Counted from the stretch's first letter, positions 26,303-35,386 are shown. The stretch is 54,693 nt of DNA from Synergistaceae bacterium (GCA_031267575.1 JAIRYN010000059.1:1-54693); one strand, 5' to 3'. The notes: generated by a model from the sequence alone, not told the origin. Program-made: numbers and translations.

Positions 26303-27436
26303 TCACGCCACCTCCTCGATAACCCGCCGGATCTCCGAAGGCTTGAAAAGCTCCCCGTTCACCAGGCTCATTTTACGGACATCGCTCCTACCCTTGAAAA
26401 TGCGCTCCACCTCCAACACCATCTGCCCACAGTTCAGTTCGGGGACCAATATGGTCTTGGCGCCCAAGGCCAATTTTCTCAGCTCTTCCTCTGGGAAGGG
26501 CCAGAGGGTGATGGGCCGGAAGAACCCCGCCGTGAGCCCCATTGATCGGGCGTCCCGGACGGCCCGCAGTGCCGAGCGGCCGACGCTACCGTAGGCCACC
26601 ACCACCACGTTGGCCCCGTCCATGTACTCCGCTTCGTACTCGACGATATCTTTTCGGGATCGTTCGACTTTGTTCATGAGGCGTAGCATTTTCTTCGCGA
26701 TCTCCGGGGAGTTGTTGGTGGGAAAACCCCAGTCGTTGCTGGTCAATCCCGTCACGTGCCAGGAATAGCCGTCGCCGAAAGAGGCCATAGGGGGAATCTC
26801 GGTCATGGGGTCCGCCTCATAGGGCGTGAAGCGGTTGGGTGGCACGGTGGGTCGAATCCGGTTGACGATTTTCACCTTGTTCGGATCCTGTTTTGTCACT
26901 TTTTCCCTCATGTGGCCGACGACCTCGTCGGAAAGAATCAGGACGGGCTGACGGAACCGCTCGGCCATATTGAAGGCTTTAATGGCCAAATCATAACACT
27001 CCTGTACGGAAGAGGGCGAATAACAGATCGTCGCGTGGTCGCCGTGAGTTCCCCAACGAGCTTGCATCACGTCCTGTTGTGCCGTTTTCGTGGGAAGCCC
27101 CGTGGAAGGACCACCACGCATGACGTCCACCACAACGATGGGAATCTCCGCGATGTAAGCCAGTCCCAAGTTTTCCTGCTTCAACGAAAATCCAGGCCCC
27201 GAAGTGGCGGTAAGAGCCTTGGCCCCCGCGATAGACGCCCCGATAATCGAGGCGATTCCCCCGATCTCATCCTCCATCTGGATGAACTTGCCGCCAATTT
27301 TGGGCAGTTCCTCCGCCATGACCTCTGCGATTTCCGTGGATGGCGTTATCGGATACCCTCCAAAAAAATTGCACCCGGCCAGGAGGGCGCCGTGCGCCAA
27401 GGCCGTGTTCCCCTGCCAAAAGGCCACATTAGACAT
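26303..27436 (-). CDS. korA: 2-oxoacid:ferredoxin oxidoreductase, alpha subunit
   Basis: The alpha subunit has about 377 aa and begins MSNVAFWQGNTALAHGALLA, then GCNFFGGYPITPSTEIAEVM, the hallmark of KorA/VorB. Later motifs QMEDEIGGIASIIGAS, ATSGPGFSLKQENLGLA and DVMRGGPSTGLPTKTAQQD also match. I chose ATG 27436, which overlaps the ferredoxin-gene end by 8 nt; the upstream in-frame extension is antisense-like and lacks family sequence. It forms the pyrimidine-binding half of the TPP enzyme together with the beta subunit. Confidence 0.93.
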   Translation of the reverse strand: MSNVAFWQGNTALAHGALLAGCNFFGGYPITPSTEIAEVMAEELPKIGGKFIQMEDEIGGIASIIGASIAGAKALTATSGPGFSLKQENLGLAYIAEIPIVVVDVMRGGPSTGLPTKTAQQDVMQARWGTHGDHATICYSPSSVQECYDLAIKAFNMAERFRQPVLILSDEVVGHMREKVTKQDPNKVKIVNRIRPTVPPNRFTPYEADPMTEIPPMASFGDGYSWHVTGLTSNDWGFPTNNSPEIAKKMLRLMNKVERSRKDIVEYEAEYMDGANVVVVAYGSVGRSALRAVRDARSMGLTAGFFRPITLWPFPEEELRKLALGAKTILVPELNCGQMVLEVERIFKGRSDVRKMSLVNGELFKPSEIRRVIEEVA

Positions 27437-27638
27437 TCTGTTCGTCCTCCTTGATCGTGATCGCGAAGTCGGGGCATATGTTCTCACATTGTCTGCACCC
27501 GATACAATCACTTTCTCGCGCTGGAGTGGACTTCATACGGTCGCTCAACTCCAGAACGGACTTAGGGCACACCCCAATGCATAAAGAACATCCTTTACAC
27601 CACGCACTATTGACCCCCACTTTAAATTTTTTTGCCAA
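27429..27638 (-). CDS. korD: 2-oxoacid:ferredoxin oxidoreductase, ferredoxin (delta) subunit
   Basis: Small 69-aa protein with two 4Fe-4S motifs: CKGCSLCIGVCP and CIGCRQCENICP. It feeds electrons from the TPP centre to soluble ferredoxin. The start appears to be TTG 27638 (encoding MAKKFKVGVNSAWC), with GGGGGTG at about 9 nt upstream; no ATG is available in frame. It is the first gene of the kor operon and overlaps korA by 8 nt. Naming as delta subunit rests on size and position. Confidence 0.9.
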   Translation of the reverse strand: MAKKFKVGVNSAWCKGCSLCIGVCPKSVLELSDRMKSTPARESDCIGCRQCENICPDFAITIKEDEQNV

Positions 27639-27778
27639 CAGCCGTACACCCCCTTAACGGTCTTTATATCTTCTGTATTTTCCCCTCAATTCGCTTTCAG
27701 CGCAATCGTATGTTTTCACGGTATTTACAAAAAACATTAAAAGAAGACAGTACACAGTCGGAGCGGGAAGAGCCTCGT

Positions 27779-28969
27779 TCAAAAAGCAACTTTACCCACG
27801 TCTTGGAGGGATCGTCGTACAAAAAGAGAATCGCTTGTGCTCATATCGAGGATTTTGAGACCGTTGACTTTGTGTCCCAGGTGGTCGATTTGCAAGAGAA
27901 CCTGGGGACGTAATAGATCGTCACCTCGCGCGCCAACCACCACTCCTAGACTTCCATCCGAAAGCTCCACCCCCATTCCCGGCGGATAAAGGCCGATCGA
28001 AACCAAAAGCGCGCGCACTATAAAGGGATCGAAATGTGACTCCATGCTGCCGATCATAAGGGAAACCGCGCTCCGGCTCTCCATGGGTTCTTTGTAAATC
28101 CGTTTCGCCGTAAGCGCGTCAAAAACATCCGCCACGGCCGCTATTCTCGCCTCTATGTCAATTCGTTTTTTTAACAGGGCGTCAGGGTAACCGTCCCCAC
28201 CGTAGCGTTCATGATGCCCGCGAATCACCGCTAAAATCCGACGGTCGGAAACACCGTTTTGAATGGCCGTTTTCTCTCCGTAAATGGTGTGTTTTTTCAT
28301 TATCTCGAATTCCTGATCCGTCAGGTGACCCGGCTTGTTCAAAATTTGCTGAGGAATAAGTGCCTTTCCCAAGTCGTGGAGGAGCCCTCCAACGGACAAA
28401 CATTCCACGACCTCCGATTGCTCCGGAAAAAGCCGGCTAGCAAGAAACCCTCCCAAAAGTGCTACATTCAAGGAGTGCACATAGGTATACTCATCCCAAC
28501 GGCGCACTCGCCCCAGGCACAACATCACTTGTGGCGCCTGAGCGATCTCCTGAGCGAGGATCCGCCCCTGCATAATAAGATGAGAAATATCTTCTGGGTC
28601 ACACACACCCTTGGCAATACGGCCATAAACCTGTGCTACTTGTTCAATCGTTTGCTTGGCCAACTCTGGATCAACAGTGGATACGTTGATTTCTGAGCTT
28701 TTCAAGATCTCTTCGAGATCATGTATGTCCAGAACATTCTGAAGGGTGATTAGGATTGAGAAAATTCCCCAGCCGCGCAAAATTTTTTCCAAATTGTGAG
28801 CGGAGGCGGCCAAAGAACTCAGTTCCGTACCGTAAGGTAAAAGAATGGACCCGCTTGAAGAAAGCACATCCTCCGCTACTCGGGCGGTGCTCTGGGTATA
28901 TTCGCTTAACTCACCTATAGAGATGCGTCTTTTTAGAGGTCGCTGAACGGCTTCATCTTCAGAGGGCAT
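27779..28969 (-). CDS. HD-GYP domain protein, putative c-di-GMP phosphodiesterase
   Basis: The 396 aa have a C-terminal HD-GYP domain: HSLNVALLGG near residue 165, GGLLHDLGKALIP (His198-Asp199), HHERYGGDGYP (252-262) and VADVFDALTAKRIYKEPM. These residues define the metal-dependent c-di-GMP (or related cyclic dinucleotide) hydrolases, all present here. The first 130 residues (LPYGTELSSLAASAHNLEKI) resemble the degenerate N-terminal domain common to such proteins and are not a known sensor. No membrane segment is visible, so it is cytoplasmic. It is transcribed towards the kor operon. Confidence 0.9.
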   Translation of the reverse strand: MPSEDEAVQRPLKRRISIGELSEYTQSTARVAEDVLSSSGSILLPYGTELSSLAASAHNLEKILRGWGIFSILITLQNVLDIHDLEEILKSSEINVSTVDPELAKQTIEQVAQVYGRIAKGVCDPEDISHLIMQGRILAQEIAQAPQVMLCLGRVRRWDEYTYVHSLNVALLGGFLASRLFPEQSEVVECLSVGGLLHDLGKALIPQQILNKPGHLTDQEFEIMKKHTIYGEKTAIQNGVSDRRILAVIRGHHERYGGDGYPDALLKKRIDIEARIAAVADVFDALTAKRIYKEPMESRSAVSLMIGSMESHFDPFIVRALLVSIGLYPPGMGVELSDGSLGVVVGARGDDLLRPQVLLQIDHLGHKVNGLKILDMSTSDSLFVRRSLQDVGKVAF

Positions 28970-28998
28970 CCCTTTTTCGATCCTTTCAGCGTACTAAT

Positions 28999-29019
28999 AC
29001 CTACTTATAACTAGTAGGT
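28999..29019. promoter_or_regulatory. Perfect inverted repeat upstream of the HD-GYP gene
   Basis: ACCTACT and AGTAGGT (7 bp arms, 7-bp spacer TATAACT) are centred about 40 bp upstream of the HD-GYP start. Position and symmetry suit a repressor/activator site; no regulator is assignable. A hairpin role is the alternative. Confidence 0.35.
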
Positions 29020-29190
29020 AGGTTTCGCATAGTATTTCTTCAAGTACAAAGCCCAAAAAAAGCTAAATCTTACAAAGCTCGTAGAAATATTCTAAAATAT
29101 TCTACAAGCATCGTTTATGTGTGACTTTCATGTGGCCGGTCTCTCCCCCGGCGATCTTTTGTGTATTTTCGCCAAGTTCCTTCAGTTTTT

Positions 29191-30132
29191 CTAGGGTATT
29201 TTATGAAGTTTATATTTAATGCCTTCCTCGTAACCGCCGTCGATCTTGCCCATGATGGATGGTCGGGGAAACTCGCCGCGCCTCAAAAAGCGCTCGGTGG
29301 TCAAAAACGCCTTCCCCAATTCGTTCAAGGAGAGTTTCAGGAAAAAATGGGCGATTTCCCCCGCTTCAATGACCCAAGGGCGTATGAGAGCGGAATCGGC
29401 GGAGAAGCCCTCTTCTCGTCCCGTTGCCACGGCTTTTTCTCGGTAAAACTCCTCGTCCACGGATAAATTGGCCCAGGGAAAAAGCGCGGGCAACCGCATC
29501 GTATAAGGCATGTCCGCGTCTGTTTGAAACGTCCAATCATAGACAGCCTCGCGAGTTCCGTCCACGTTGCAGACGCAAAGCCTCAATGCTCCTCTTGTGG
29601 AGGGTCTATTGATCCACTCGTCCAGTTCGAGGGTCACGTCTCTGCCTGCCTCCACAAGCTCCATCCAAGGTCGGTCAAGAGCCAGACGGGACAGGTAGGG
29701 ACTATAACAGGGCAAAGCTGATATTGCGGGCACAGCCTCGGGGCCGTACACCTGGTCACTGGGGATCACCAATTCCCACTTTGGGCCATCGACCTCGATC
29801 GTATCCGCGCTGGCAAATTCCCACAAAATACGATCATTCTTGCGATCATAGATCATCACGAGAACGGGAATAGTATGTTGAAGCCAATAAGCCAGGTGTG
29901 ACATCTCCCCTCGGCAGACATATCCCCGCGCGCCTCGTTCCATCCACGCGCTTTCATCTGAACGTATCTGAAGGCCGATCGACTTTCCCATCTTGGGGAA
30001 GTCCTCCGTAATCTCCAAGTGCGCGTTCAAACCGGTATCTCCGCTCCTCTGTTCTCGGAATATCAGACCCGGCAATTGCGCGGATACTCGGCTTGCCGCA
30101 TAGACGCCAATGCGTTCAGCCATCTCATTCAA
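29191..30132 (-). CDS. DUF4365-like protein (degenerate nuclease-type fold)
   Basis: The 313 aa start (residues about 1-130) with a DUF4365-like region: FREQRSGDTGLNAHLEITED, KSIGLQIRSDESAW, HLAYWLQHTIPVLVMIYD. DUF4365 proteins usually keep a GID-x-HIE and VQVKSG pattern typical of PD-(D/E)XK-like folds; here the corresponding residues are GLN-AHLE and LQIRSD, so the usual Asp and Lys are replaced. The C-terminal half is unknown. It has its own ribosome-binding site (GAGAGG) and a divergent promoter region shared with the ilv operon. Its role is unknown; it may be a binding-only relative of a nuclease. Confidence 0.6.
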   Translation of the reverse strand: MNEMAERIGVYAASRVSAQLPGLIFREQRSGDTGLNAHLEITEDFPKMGKSIGLQIRSDESAWMERGARGYVCRGEMSHLAYWLQHTIPVLVMIYDRKNDRILWEFASADTIEVDGPKWELVIPSDQVYGPEAVPAISALPCYSPYLSRLALDRPWMELVEAGRDVTLELDEWINRPSTRGALRLCVCNVDGTREAVYDWTFQTDADMPYTMRLPALFPWANLSVDEEFYREKAVATGREEGFSADSALIRPWVIEAGEIAHFFLKLSLNELGKAFLTTERFLRRGEFPRPSIMGKIDGGYEEGIKYKLHKIP

Positions 30133-30263
30133 AAAAAATCACCTCTCACTCTCGCGATATATGATCTTTTGCATTATAACATAACTCATTAACTCATTTT
30201 AATCTAAAATACAATTCTTTACGCTTTTCCTGATGCGTTTATTCCGCACAGGGAAGCCAGAGG

Positions 30264-30292
30264 TTGACAAAACGGATATCGAGAGATAGAAT
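30264..30292 (+). promoter_or_regulatory. Strong sigma70-type promoter of the ilv operon
   Basis: TTGACA (30264-30269), a 17-bp spacer and TAGAAT (30287-30292), close to consensus. Transcription would start near 30299, giving a leader of about 120 nt before the leader peptide and 350 nt before ilvN. The leader's first part holds two sets of short tandem repeats (CTAGTGCGYTAT and AAAGTGTGCTAT, each about three copies, 30315-30395). Confidence 0.8.
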
Positions 30293-30418
30293 TTCACAAG
30301 ATTGATTTAGATAGTATTCTAGTGCGCTATCTAGTGCGTTATCTAGTATGTTATTGAAAAGTGTGCTAAAGTGTGCTATTAAAGTGTGCTATTGAATTGA
30401 AAGGAGGTAATCTGTAGA

Positions 30419-30517
30419 ATGAGTAGGTTATTTATATATAGTTATGCTAGCCTTGTCCTCGTCGTTATTATCGAGTTACTTATTCGCGGGTCCTCTGTTG
30501 GGGTGGTCGGCGTTTAG
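30419..30517 (+). CDS. Branched-chain amino-acid leader peptide (ilv attenuator)
   Basis: A 32-codon frame behind AAAGGAGG encodes a peptide with the run SLVLVVIIELLI and a terminal VGVVGV, so 17 of its 32 codons are Leu, Val or Ile, the end products of the downstream genes. It is followed by an intrinsic terminator at 30546-30576. The sequence at codons 23-25 (CGGGTCC, 30487-30493) is complementary to GGACCCG (30549-30555), the 5' arm of the terminator, so an antiterminator is possible. This is the classic arrangement for ribosome-mediated attenuation. I see no T-box motif. The position before ilvN makes the assignment firm, though conditions are untested. Confidence 0.8.
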   Translation: MSRLFIYSYASLVLVVIIELLIRGSSVGVVGV

Positions 30518-30544
30518 GTGCCGTGATTCGAAAGAAAACTCCAG

Positions 30545-30576
30545 ACCGGGACCCGAAAAGGGCCCGGTTTTTTTAT
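30545..30576 (+). terminator. Attenuator terminator of the ilv leader
   Basis: ACCGGG-A-CCC pairs with GGG-CCCGGT around a GAAAA loop (one bulged A), followed by seven T residues and ATT. It lies 28 bp after the leader-peptide stop and before ilvN, so it can stop transcription unless the antiterminator forms. Confidence 0.8.
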
Positions 30577-30648
30577 TATGAGCAAATCTGAATAAAAAAC
30601 TGTAATGAAGAAACCTGACATGAAGAAACCTGAATGGAGGAAACGGCA

Positions 30649-31191
30649 ATGAGGTGTACTTTCAGCGTTGTGACGCAGGATGCCCCAGGAGTGTTAATGA
30701 GGATCGCGAGTCTGTTCTATCGGCGAAACTACAACATCGAGAGCCTGAGCGTCAGTCAGACGGATCAGACGGGATTCTCGCGTTTTACGATCATGATCGA
30801 CGCGGACGAATGGGCCCACGAACAGGTCGAAAAACATCTTTCCAAACTCGTGGAGGTGATTTCCGTGGAAAACCTGAGCCACAGAGGCCGTTTCGTCGAA
30901 CGGTGGTTCTCGCTGATTAAGGTCAGAGCCACGCTAGAGACACGACCCCACATTCTCCAGATAGCCGATGTTTTTAGATGCCGCGTCGTCGATTTCGGCA
31001 CAGACGCTTTAACGTTCGAGGTCACGGGCGACGAAGCGAAAATTCAGGCGTGCACGGAGGCATTCCGCACTTATGGTATTATCGAAACGGCTGGCTCTGG
31101 CTCCGTGGCGCTAGGACGCGCCGAACTCCGGACCGAGGGAGCCTTCGAGCGCCAACCCCAAGAATCCTACCCGCATGCAGTCAATGCGTAA
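30649..31191 (+). CDS. ilvN: Acetolactate synthase small (regulatory) subunit
   Basis: The 180-aa protein starts [20 protein letters not shown], an ACT domain that binds valine for feedback inhibition, and continues with [11 protein letters not shown] and a second half ([27 protein letters not shown]) typical of IlvN. ATG 30649 is preceded by GGAGG; the in-frame ATG 15 nt upstream lacks room for it. It is the first structural gene of ilvN-ilvC-ilvB; having the small subunit first is less usual than ilvBN. A charged C-terminal tail of about 20 residues follows the conserved part. Confidence 0.93.
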   Translation: MRCTFSVVTQDAPGVLMRIASLFYRRNYNIESLSVSQTDQTGFSRFTIMIDADEWAHEQVEKHLSKLVEVISVENLSHRGRFVERWFSLIKVRATLETRPHILQIADVFRCRVVDFGTDALTFEVTGDEAKIQACTEAFRTYGIIETAGSGSVALGRAELRTEGAFERQPQESYPHAVNA

Positions 31192-31211
31192 TTCATGAGA
31201 GGAGAGTCAAA

Positions 31212-32222
31212 ATGGCAAAAGTGTACTACGACAGAGATGCGAATCTGAAGGTTCTTGGAGGTAAGACCGTGGCGATTCTGGGCTACGGTAGCCAAGGGCA
31301 CGCTCATGCCCTCAATTTGAAGGACAGCGGAGTTTCGGTTGTCATCGGGTTGCACGAGGGCAGTAAATCTCGTGAAACAGCCCGCAAAGACGGTTTCGAG
31401 GTTTATTCTGTGGCGGAGGCCGCCTCTCGCGCGGACATCGTCATGTTCCTGATCCCGGACCATCTTCAGGCGGATGTCTACAATCGACTTGTGGCGCCCA
31501 ACATGAAGGAAGACGCCGCGCTGGCTTTCGCCCACGGTTTCGCCGTCCACTTCGGCCAAGTGACTCCGTCCCAAAAACACGACGTTTTCATGGTGGCCCC
31601 CAAGGGACCGGGGCATATCGTCCGTCGCATGTACACAGAGGGCAAGGGAGTTCCCGCTCTGGTCGCCGTTCATCAGAACGCGTCGGGAAAAGCTATGGAA
31701 ATTGCCCTCGCCTATGGATCGGGCATCGGCGCGGGCAGAGCCGGTATCTTAGAAACCACCTTCCGCGAGGAAACGGAATCCGACCTCTTCGGCGAACAGG
31801 CCGTCTTATGTGGCGGCTTGTCGGAACTGATCAAGGCCGGTTTCGAGACGCTGGTGGAGGCGGGATACCAACCGGAAATCGCGTACTTCGAGTGCCTGCA
31901 CGAGATGAAATTGATCGTCGATTTGGTCTTCGAGGGAGGACTTTCGTGGATGCGTTATTCCGTCAGCGACACCGCCAAATACGGAGACAGCGTATCGGGC
32001 AAGCGCGTCATCGACGAACGCACGCGCGAGACCATGAAGAAGCTGTTGAGTGAGATCCAAGACGGCACCTTCGCGAAAAACTGGATTCTGGAAAACATGG
32101 CGGGTCGTCCTGGGATGAAGAAATGGGTCGCCAACGAGCGTAGCCAGTTGATCGAACGGGTGGGCAAGGACCTGCGCGGAATGATGCCCTGGCTTGGAGA
32201 GAAAGAAGCTCCGGAGTATTAG
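31212..32222 (+). CDS. ilvC: Ketol-acid reductoisomerase (class I)
   Basis: The 336-aa enzyme carries out the NADPH-dependent rearrangement/reduction of acetolactate. It begins [20 protein letters not shown] with the Rossmann [13 protein letters not shown]. The Mg-binding, catalytic KARI domain has [35 protein letters not shown] and a single knotted domain, as in class I. ATG 31212 follows GAGAGG. It lies 20 bp after ilvN and 13 bp before ilvB. All conserved acidic residues are visible. Confidence 0.96.
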   Translation: MAKVYYDRDANLKVLGGKTVAILGYGSQGHAHALNLKDSGVSVVIGLHEGSKSRETARKDGFEVYSVAEAASRADIVMFLIPDHLQADVYNRLVAPNMKEDAALAFAHGFAVHFGQVTPSQKHDVFMVAPKGPGHIVRRMYTEGKGVPALVAVHQNASGKAMEIALAYGSGIGAGRAGILETTFREETESDLFGEQAVLCGGLSELIKAGFETLVEAGYQPEIAYFECLHEMKLIVDLVFEGGLSWMRYSVSDTAKYGDSVSGKRVIDERTRETMKKLLSEIQDGTFAKNWILENMAGRPGMKKWVANERSQLIERVGKDLRGMMPWLGEKEAPEY

Positions 32223-32235
32223 AGGAGAAGTCGAA

Positions 32236-33918
32236 GTGGAACTGACCGGCGCTCAGATCATGGTCAAATCGCTGGAGGACGAAGGGGTTAAAACCGTTTT
32301 CGGCCTGCCAGGTGGTACTGTGATTCCTCTTTATGACGCAATTTACGATTCGTCCCTGGAGCATATTCTCGTGCGTCACGAGCAGGCGGCCGCCCACGCG
32401 GCGGACGGGTTCTCGCGGGTGGGCGAGGAGGTTGGCGTTTGCATCGCCACCTCAGGTCCCGGGGCGACAAATTTGGTGACGGGTTTAGCCACCGCGCACA
32501 GAGACTCGTCGCCAATGGTGGCCATAACGGGGCAAGTCGCCACGGGTTCCATTGGAACGGACTCGTTTCAAGAAGCGCATATGATGGGTATTTCCCTGTC
32601 CATCGTGAAACACAGTATGCAGGTCAGGCGGGCGGAGGATATTCCTCGTATGGTGCAAGACGCGTTTTTCATTGCCTCCACGGGACGCCCCGGTCCCGTC
32701 GTCGTGGACCTGCCAGTAGACATTCAGAAAGCTCCAGCGGAGTATCGGCGCCCCTCTAATCCAGGGGGCGGTTATCCCGGATACTCCGCCAACCCGCCGG
32801 AGGATCTGACGCGATTCGAGGAGGCGGTGAAGCTGATACGTCACGCGGAACGGCCCCTAGTCATCGCTGGCAACGGGGTGAACCTCTCGTGGGCCTTCGA
32901 ATCCCTACGGTTGTTTTGCGAAAAGTTGGAGATGCCGGGCGCGACGTCTCTTTTGGGCAAAGGAGTGTTTTCCAGCGACCACCCCAATTTCATCGGGATG
33001 GTGGGGATGCATGGCAACGCCGCGGTGAATCGGGCCGTCATGGCGGCGGACCTAATTATCGCCGTGGGCACGCGTTTCAGCGACCGCAGCACGGGCAAAA
33101 GCGAGGATTTCGCGCGATCCGCTCGCGTTCTCCACATCGACATCGACAACTCCGAAATTGGCAAAAACGTCAACGCTGACGTTTGGCTGCTCGGGGAAAC
33201 GGGCAAAATCCTCGACCTGTTGGCTCAGGAAGCTGGAGGCCACAATATCACCTCCCGACGAACGTGGATGGAAAAAATTCGCAAGATGGAGACCGAAGAA
33301 CCTCAGGAGCGTTCCTCTGGAGATGAAAAAATCCACCCCTGGCAGATTTTGGAGGCTCTCGACAAGATGACGAAGGGTGAGTTAATTCTCACCACGGAGG
33401 TCGGTCAACATCAGATGTGGGCGGCGCAATATCATAAAGCGCTTTATCCGAGGCGATTCGTGACCTCCGGAGGTTTGGGGACCATGGGATTTGGTATCCC
33501 GGCTTCTATGGGAGCGCACTTTGCGCGCCCTGACCTGCCCGTGGTGTGCGTCGCGGGGGATGGCAGCGCGATGATGAACATTCAAGAGCTGGACACTTAC
33601 GCGCGGTATAATCTGCCCGTCAAGGTGCTGCTCTTCGACAACAGTTGTCTGGGAATGGTGAGGCAGTGGCAGCAATTGTTTTACGGCTGCCGTTATTCGC
33701 ATACCCTTTACCAGCGCCATCCGGATTTTGTGAAAATAGCGGAGGGCATGGGTGTTGAGGCTTTTTCCGTCGATTCGCCCGAAAAAATCGAAAGCGCGAT
33801 AGAACGGGCTCTTGAAATCCCAGGGCCGGTGCTGGTACATTTCCCCATCCCACAGTTGGAGAACGTGTTTCCCATCGTCCCCGCTGGAGAGTCGCTTTCC
33901 CAGATGTTGCTGAATTGA
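32236..33918 (+). CDS. ilvB: Acetolactate synthase large (catalytic) subunit
   Basis: TPP/FAD-dependent enzyme of 560 aa condensing two pyruvates (or pyruvate and 2-oxobutyrate). It shows GLPGGTVIPLYDAIYD with the nearby catalytic-type Glu in LVRHEQAAAHAADGFSR, SGPGATNLVTG, and the TPP site GDGSAMMNIQELDTYARYN near the C-terminus. GTG 32236 is the start: GGAG lies 8 nt upstream, and the longer frame would begin within ilvC. It is the third ilv gene, with 13 bp between ilvC and ilvB. Length is normal. Confidence 0.95.
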   Translation: MELTGAQIMVKSLEDEGVKTVFGLPGGTVIPLYDAIYDSSLEHILVRHEQAAAHAADGFSRVGEEVGVCIATSGPGATNLVTGLATAHRDSSPMVAITGQVATGSIGTDSFQEAHMMGISLSIVKHSMQVRRAEDIPRMVQDAFFIASTGRPGPVVVDLPVDIQKAPAEYRRPSNPGGGYPGYSANPPEDLTRFEEAVKLIRHAERPLVIAGNGVNLSWAFESLRLFCEKLEMPGATSLLGKGVFSSDHPNFIGMVGMHGNAAVNRAVMAADLIIAVGTRFSDRSTGKSEDFARSARVLHIDIDNSEIGKNVNADVWLLGETGKILDLLAQEAGGHNITSRRTWMEKIRKMETEEPQERSSGDEKIHPWQILEALDKMTKGELILTTEVGQHQMWAAQYHKALYPRRFVTSGGLGTMGFGIPASMGAHFARPDLPVVCVAGDGSAMMNIQELDTYARYNLPVKVLLFDNSCLGMVRQWQQLFYGCRYSHTLYQRHPDFVKIAEGMGVEAFSVDSPEKIESAIERALEIPGPVLVHFPIPQLENVFPIVPAGESLSQMLLN

Positions 33919-33949
33919 GTTTGAAATTAAAAGAAAGCGAGATGCCGCT

Positions 33950-35245
33950 GTGTTGTTTTTTAAAAATCGATCTGACAGATACGACGCCTTCGCCAAATTC
34001 GAGAAGGCTCTGAGTCTGCCCGGGGGAAGAGAAGACGAGGCTTTCGCGCTCATCACCGCCGCCGCGTCGGAGGTCGTAACCGAGGCTGAGCGTTATTCCC
34101 TAAAGGGAGATCTCTGGGAAGCCTTTTTCGCGTTGCTTCTGGCCGAGGACGAGAACCCTCTGGGCTGGACCTCGGAATTGGGTGACGCCCCCTTGGGGTC
34201 TTTAGTCAACATCGCTTCGGAAGAGCTGTGGTGTCTCCACGGGACGGTGGCTGCTTTGCGGGCTTTGATCCGCCAAAACGAACAGTTCCGGCATTTGCGT
34301 TCATTGGAGGATTACATCCCCTCGAAAGGGGGGATTCCTTTTCTTCAGCCCGCAGGAGTCCGTGATGAGGCTCTTTCCGCTCTTTTTCGTCTATCGGCCG
34401 CCTTCAAGGAGGCCGGTAGCCCGGAAGAAATGTACAACGCGCTGGTCTTTTTTTACCGATCCTGTGGTTCAGGGCTCTACGCGCTGAATAGGGCGTTTCG
34501 TTGGTCGCGAGAGAGGGGTTTGACGCCAGTGAAGGACTTGGATCCTTTGGCTTTGATATCTCTTGTCGGCTACGAGGCTCAAAAAAAAGAACTACTGGAC
34601 AACACCGAACTCTTTTTGAGCGGCAGAGCTGCCAACAACGTGTTGCTCTTTGGCGACAGTGGAACGGGCAAGTCCTCCTCCGTCCGGGCGCTTTTGAACG
34701 AGCCGGGGTTCGTGGGACGGGGTCTGCGCGTGATTGAGGTGCACAAGGATCAGTTCACCGATATCCCAGAGATACTGGACGCGGTGCGGTTTCGTAACTA
34801 TCGATTTGTCATTTTCATGGACGACCTGTCTTTCGAAGAATTCGAGACGGATTACAAGCACTTGAAGGCCATCATCGAGGGGGGTATTGAGCCCAAGCCG
34901 GAAAACGCCGTGATCTACGCCACCTCCAACAGACGGAACATCGTCCGGGAGATCTGGACTGACCGCAAGAAATCCAGCGACGACGTGCACGGAGGGGACA
35001 CCATGCAGGAAAAACTCTCTCTGGCGGATAGGTTTGGTATCACCATCTGGTACGGATCGGTAGGTAAAAAAGAGTATATGGAGATAGTCCGCGCGCTGAC
35101 AGAAGAGTCCGGCTTGTCGATGGACAGCGCGGAACTGGAAAAACTGGCTATGCGCTGGGAACTAGAGAAAGGAAGTTTCACGGGCAGAACAGCTCGTCAG
35201 TTCGTCCAGCGCCTGCTGATCGGAAACGTGGAGCTGCAACGCTAG
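33950..35245 (+). CDS. DUF815 family AAA ATPase
   Basis: The 431 aa contain a DUF815-type ATPase domain in the C-terminal half: LLFGDSGTGKSSSVRALL (Walker A), FVIFMDDLSFEEFETDYKHL (Walker B), NAVIYATSNRRNIV (sensor 1) and SLADRFGITIWYG. The N-terminal half is helical. Its function in bacteria is unknown; it may act as a disassembly or remodelling factor. GTG 33950 is 31 bp after ilvB with a weak ribosome-binding site (GAAAGCGAG), so expression may depend on upstream translation or be low. A terminator follows at 35328. Confidence 0.88.
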   Translation: MLFFKNRSDRYDAFAKFEKALSLPGGREDEAFALITAAASEVVTEAERYSLKGDLWEAFFALLLAEDENPLGWTSELGDAPLGSLVNIASEELWCLHGTVAALRALIRQNEQFRHLRSLEDYIPSKGGIPFLQPAGVRDEALSALFRLSAAFKEAGSPEEMYNALVFFYRSCGSGLYALNRAFRWSRERGLTPVKDLDPLALISLVGYEAQKKELLDNTELFLSGRAANNVLLFGDSGTGKSSSVRALLNEPGFVGRGLRVIEVHKDQFTDIPEILDAVRFRNYRFVIFMDDLSFEEFETDYKHLKAIIEGGIEPKPENAVIYATSNRRNIVREIWTDRKKSSDDVHGGDTMQEKLSLADRFGITIWYGSVGKKEYMEIVRALTEESGLSMDSAELEKLAMRWELEKGSFTGRTARQFVQRLLIGNVELQR

Positions 35246-35327
35246 TCCGGCTGGTTCGACTGATTCGACTGGGAAGCCGTGGCGCCTCTCACCAGCATCG
35301 AGGCTCTGCTCACTAAATAGCCGGAAG

Positions 35328-35376
35328 TACGGTGGATGGGCGACAGTTCAGTCGTCATCCACCGTATTCACCGTTT
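35328..35376 (+). terminator. Rho-independent terminator between DUF815 and rsgA (convergent)
   Basis: TACGGTGGATG (35328-35338) and CATCCACCGTA (35356-35366) are a perfect 11-bp inverted repeat with an inner GCGAC/GTCGT extension, followed by TTCACCGTTTTT. It is placed to end the ilv/DUF815 transcript and, less clearly, the convergent rsgA transcript. Confidence 0.75.
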
Positions 35377-35386
35377 TTGCTAGTGG

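Noticed and set aside
30418-30600. T-box riboswitch before ilvN
   Set aside because: No AGGGTGG-N-ACCGCG-type T-box sequence or specifier stem; the leader peptide explains the terminator better.
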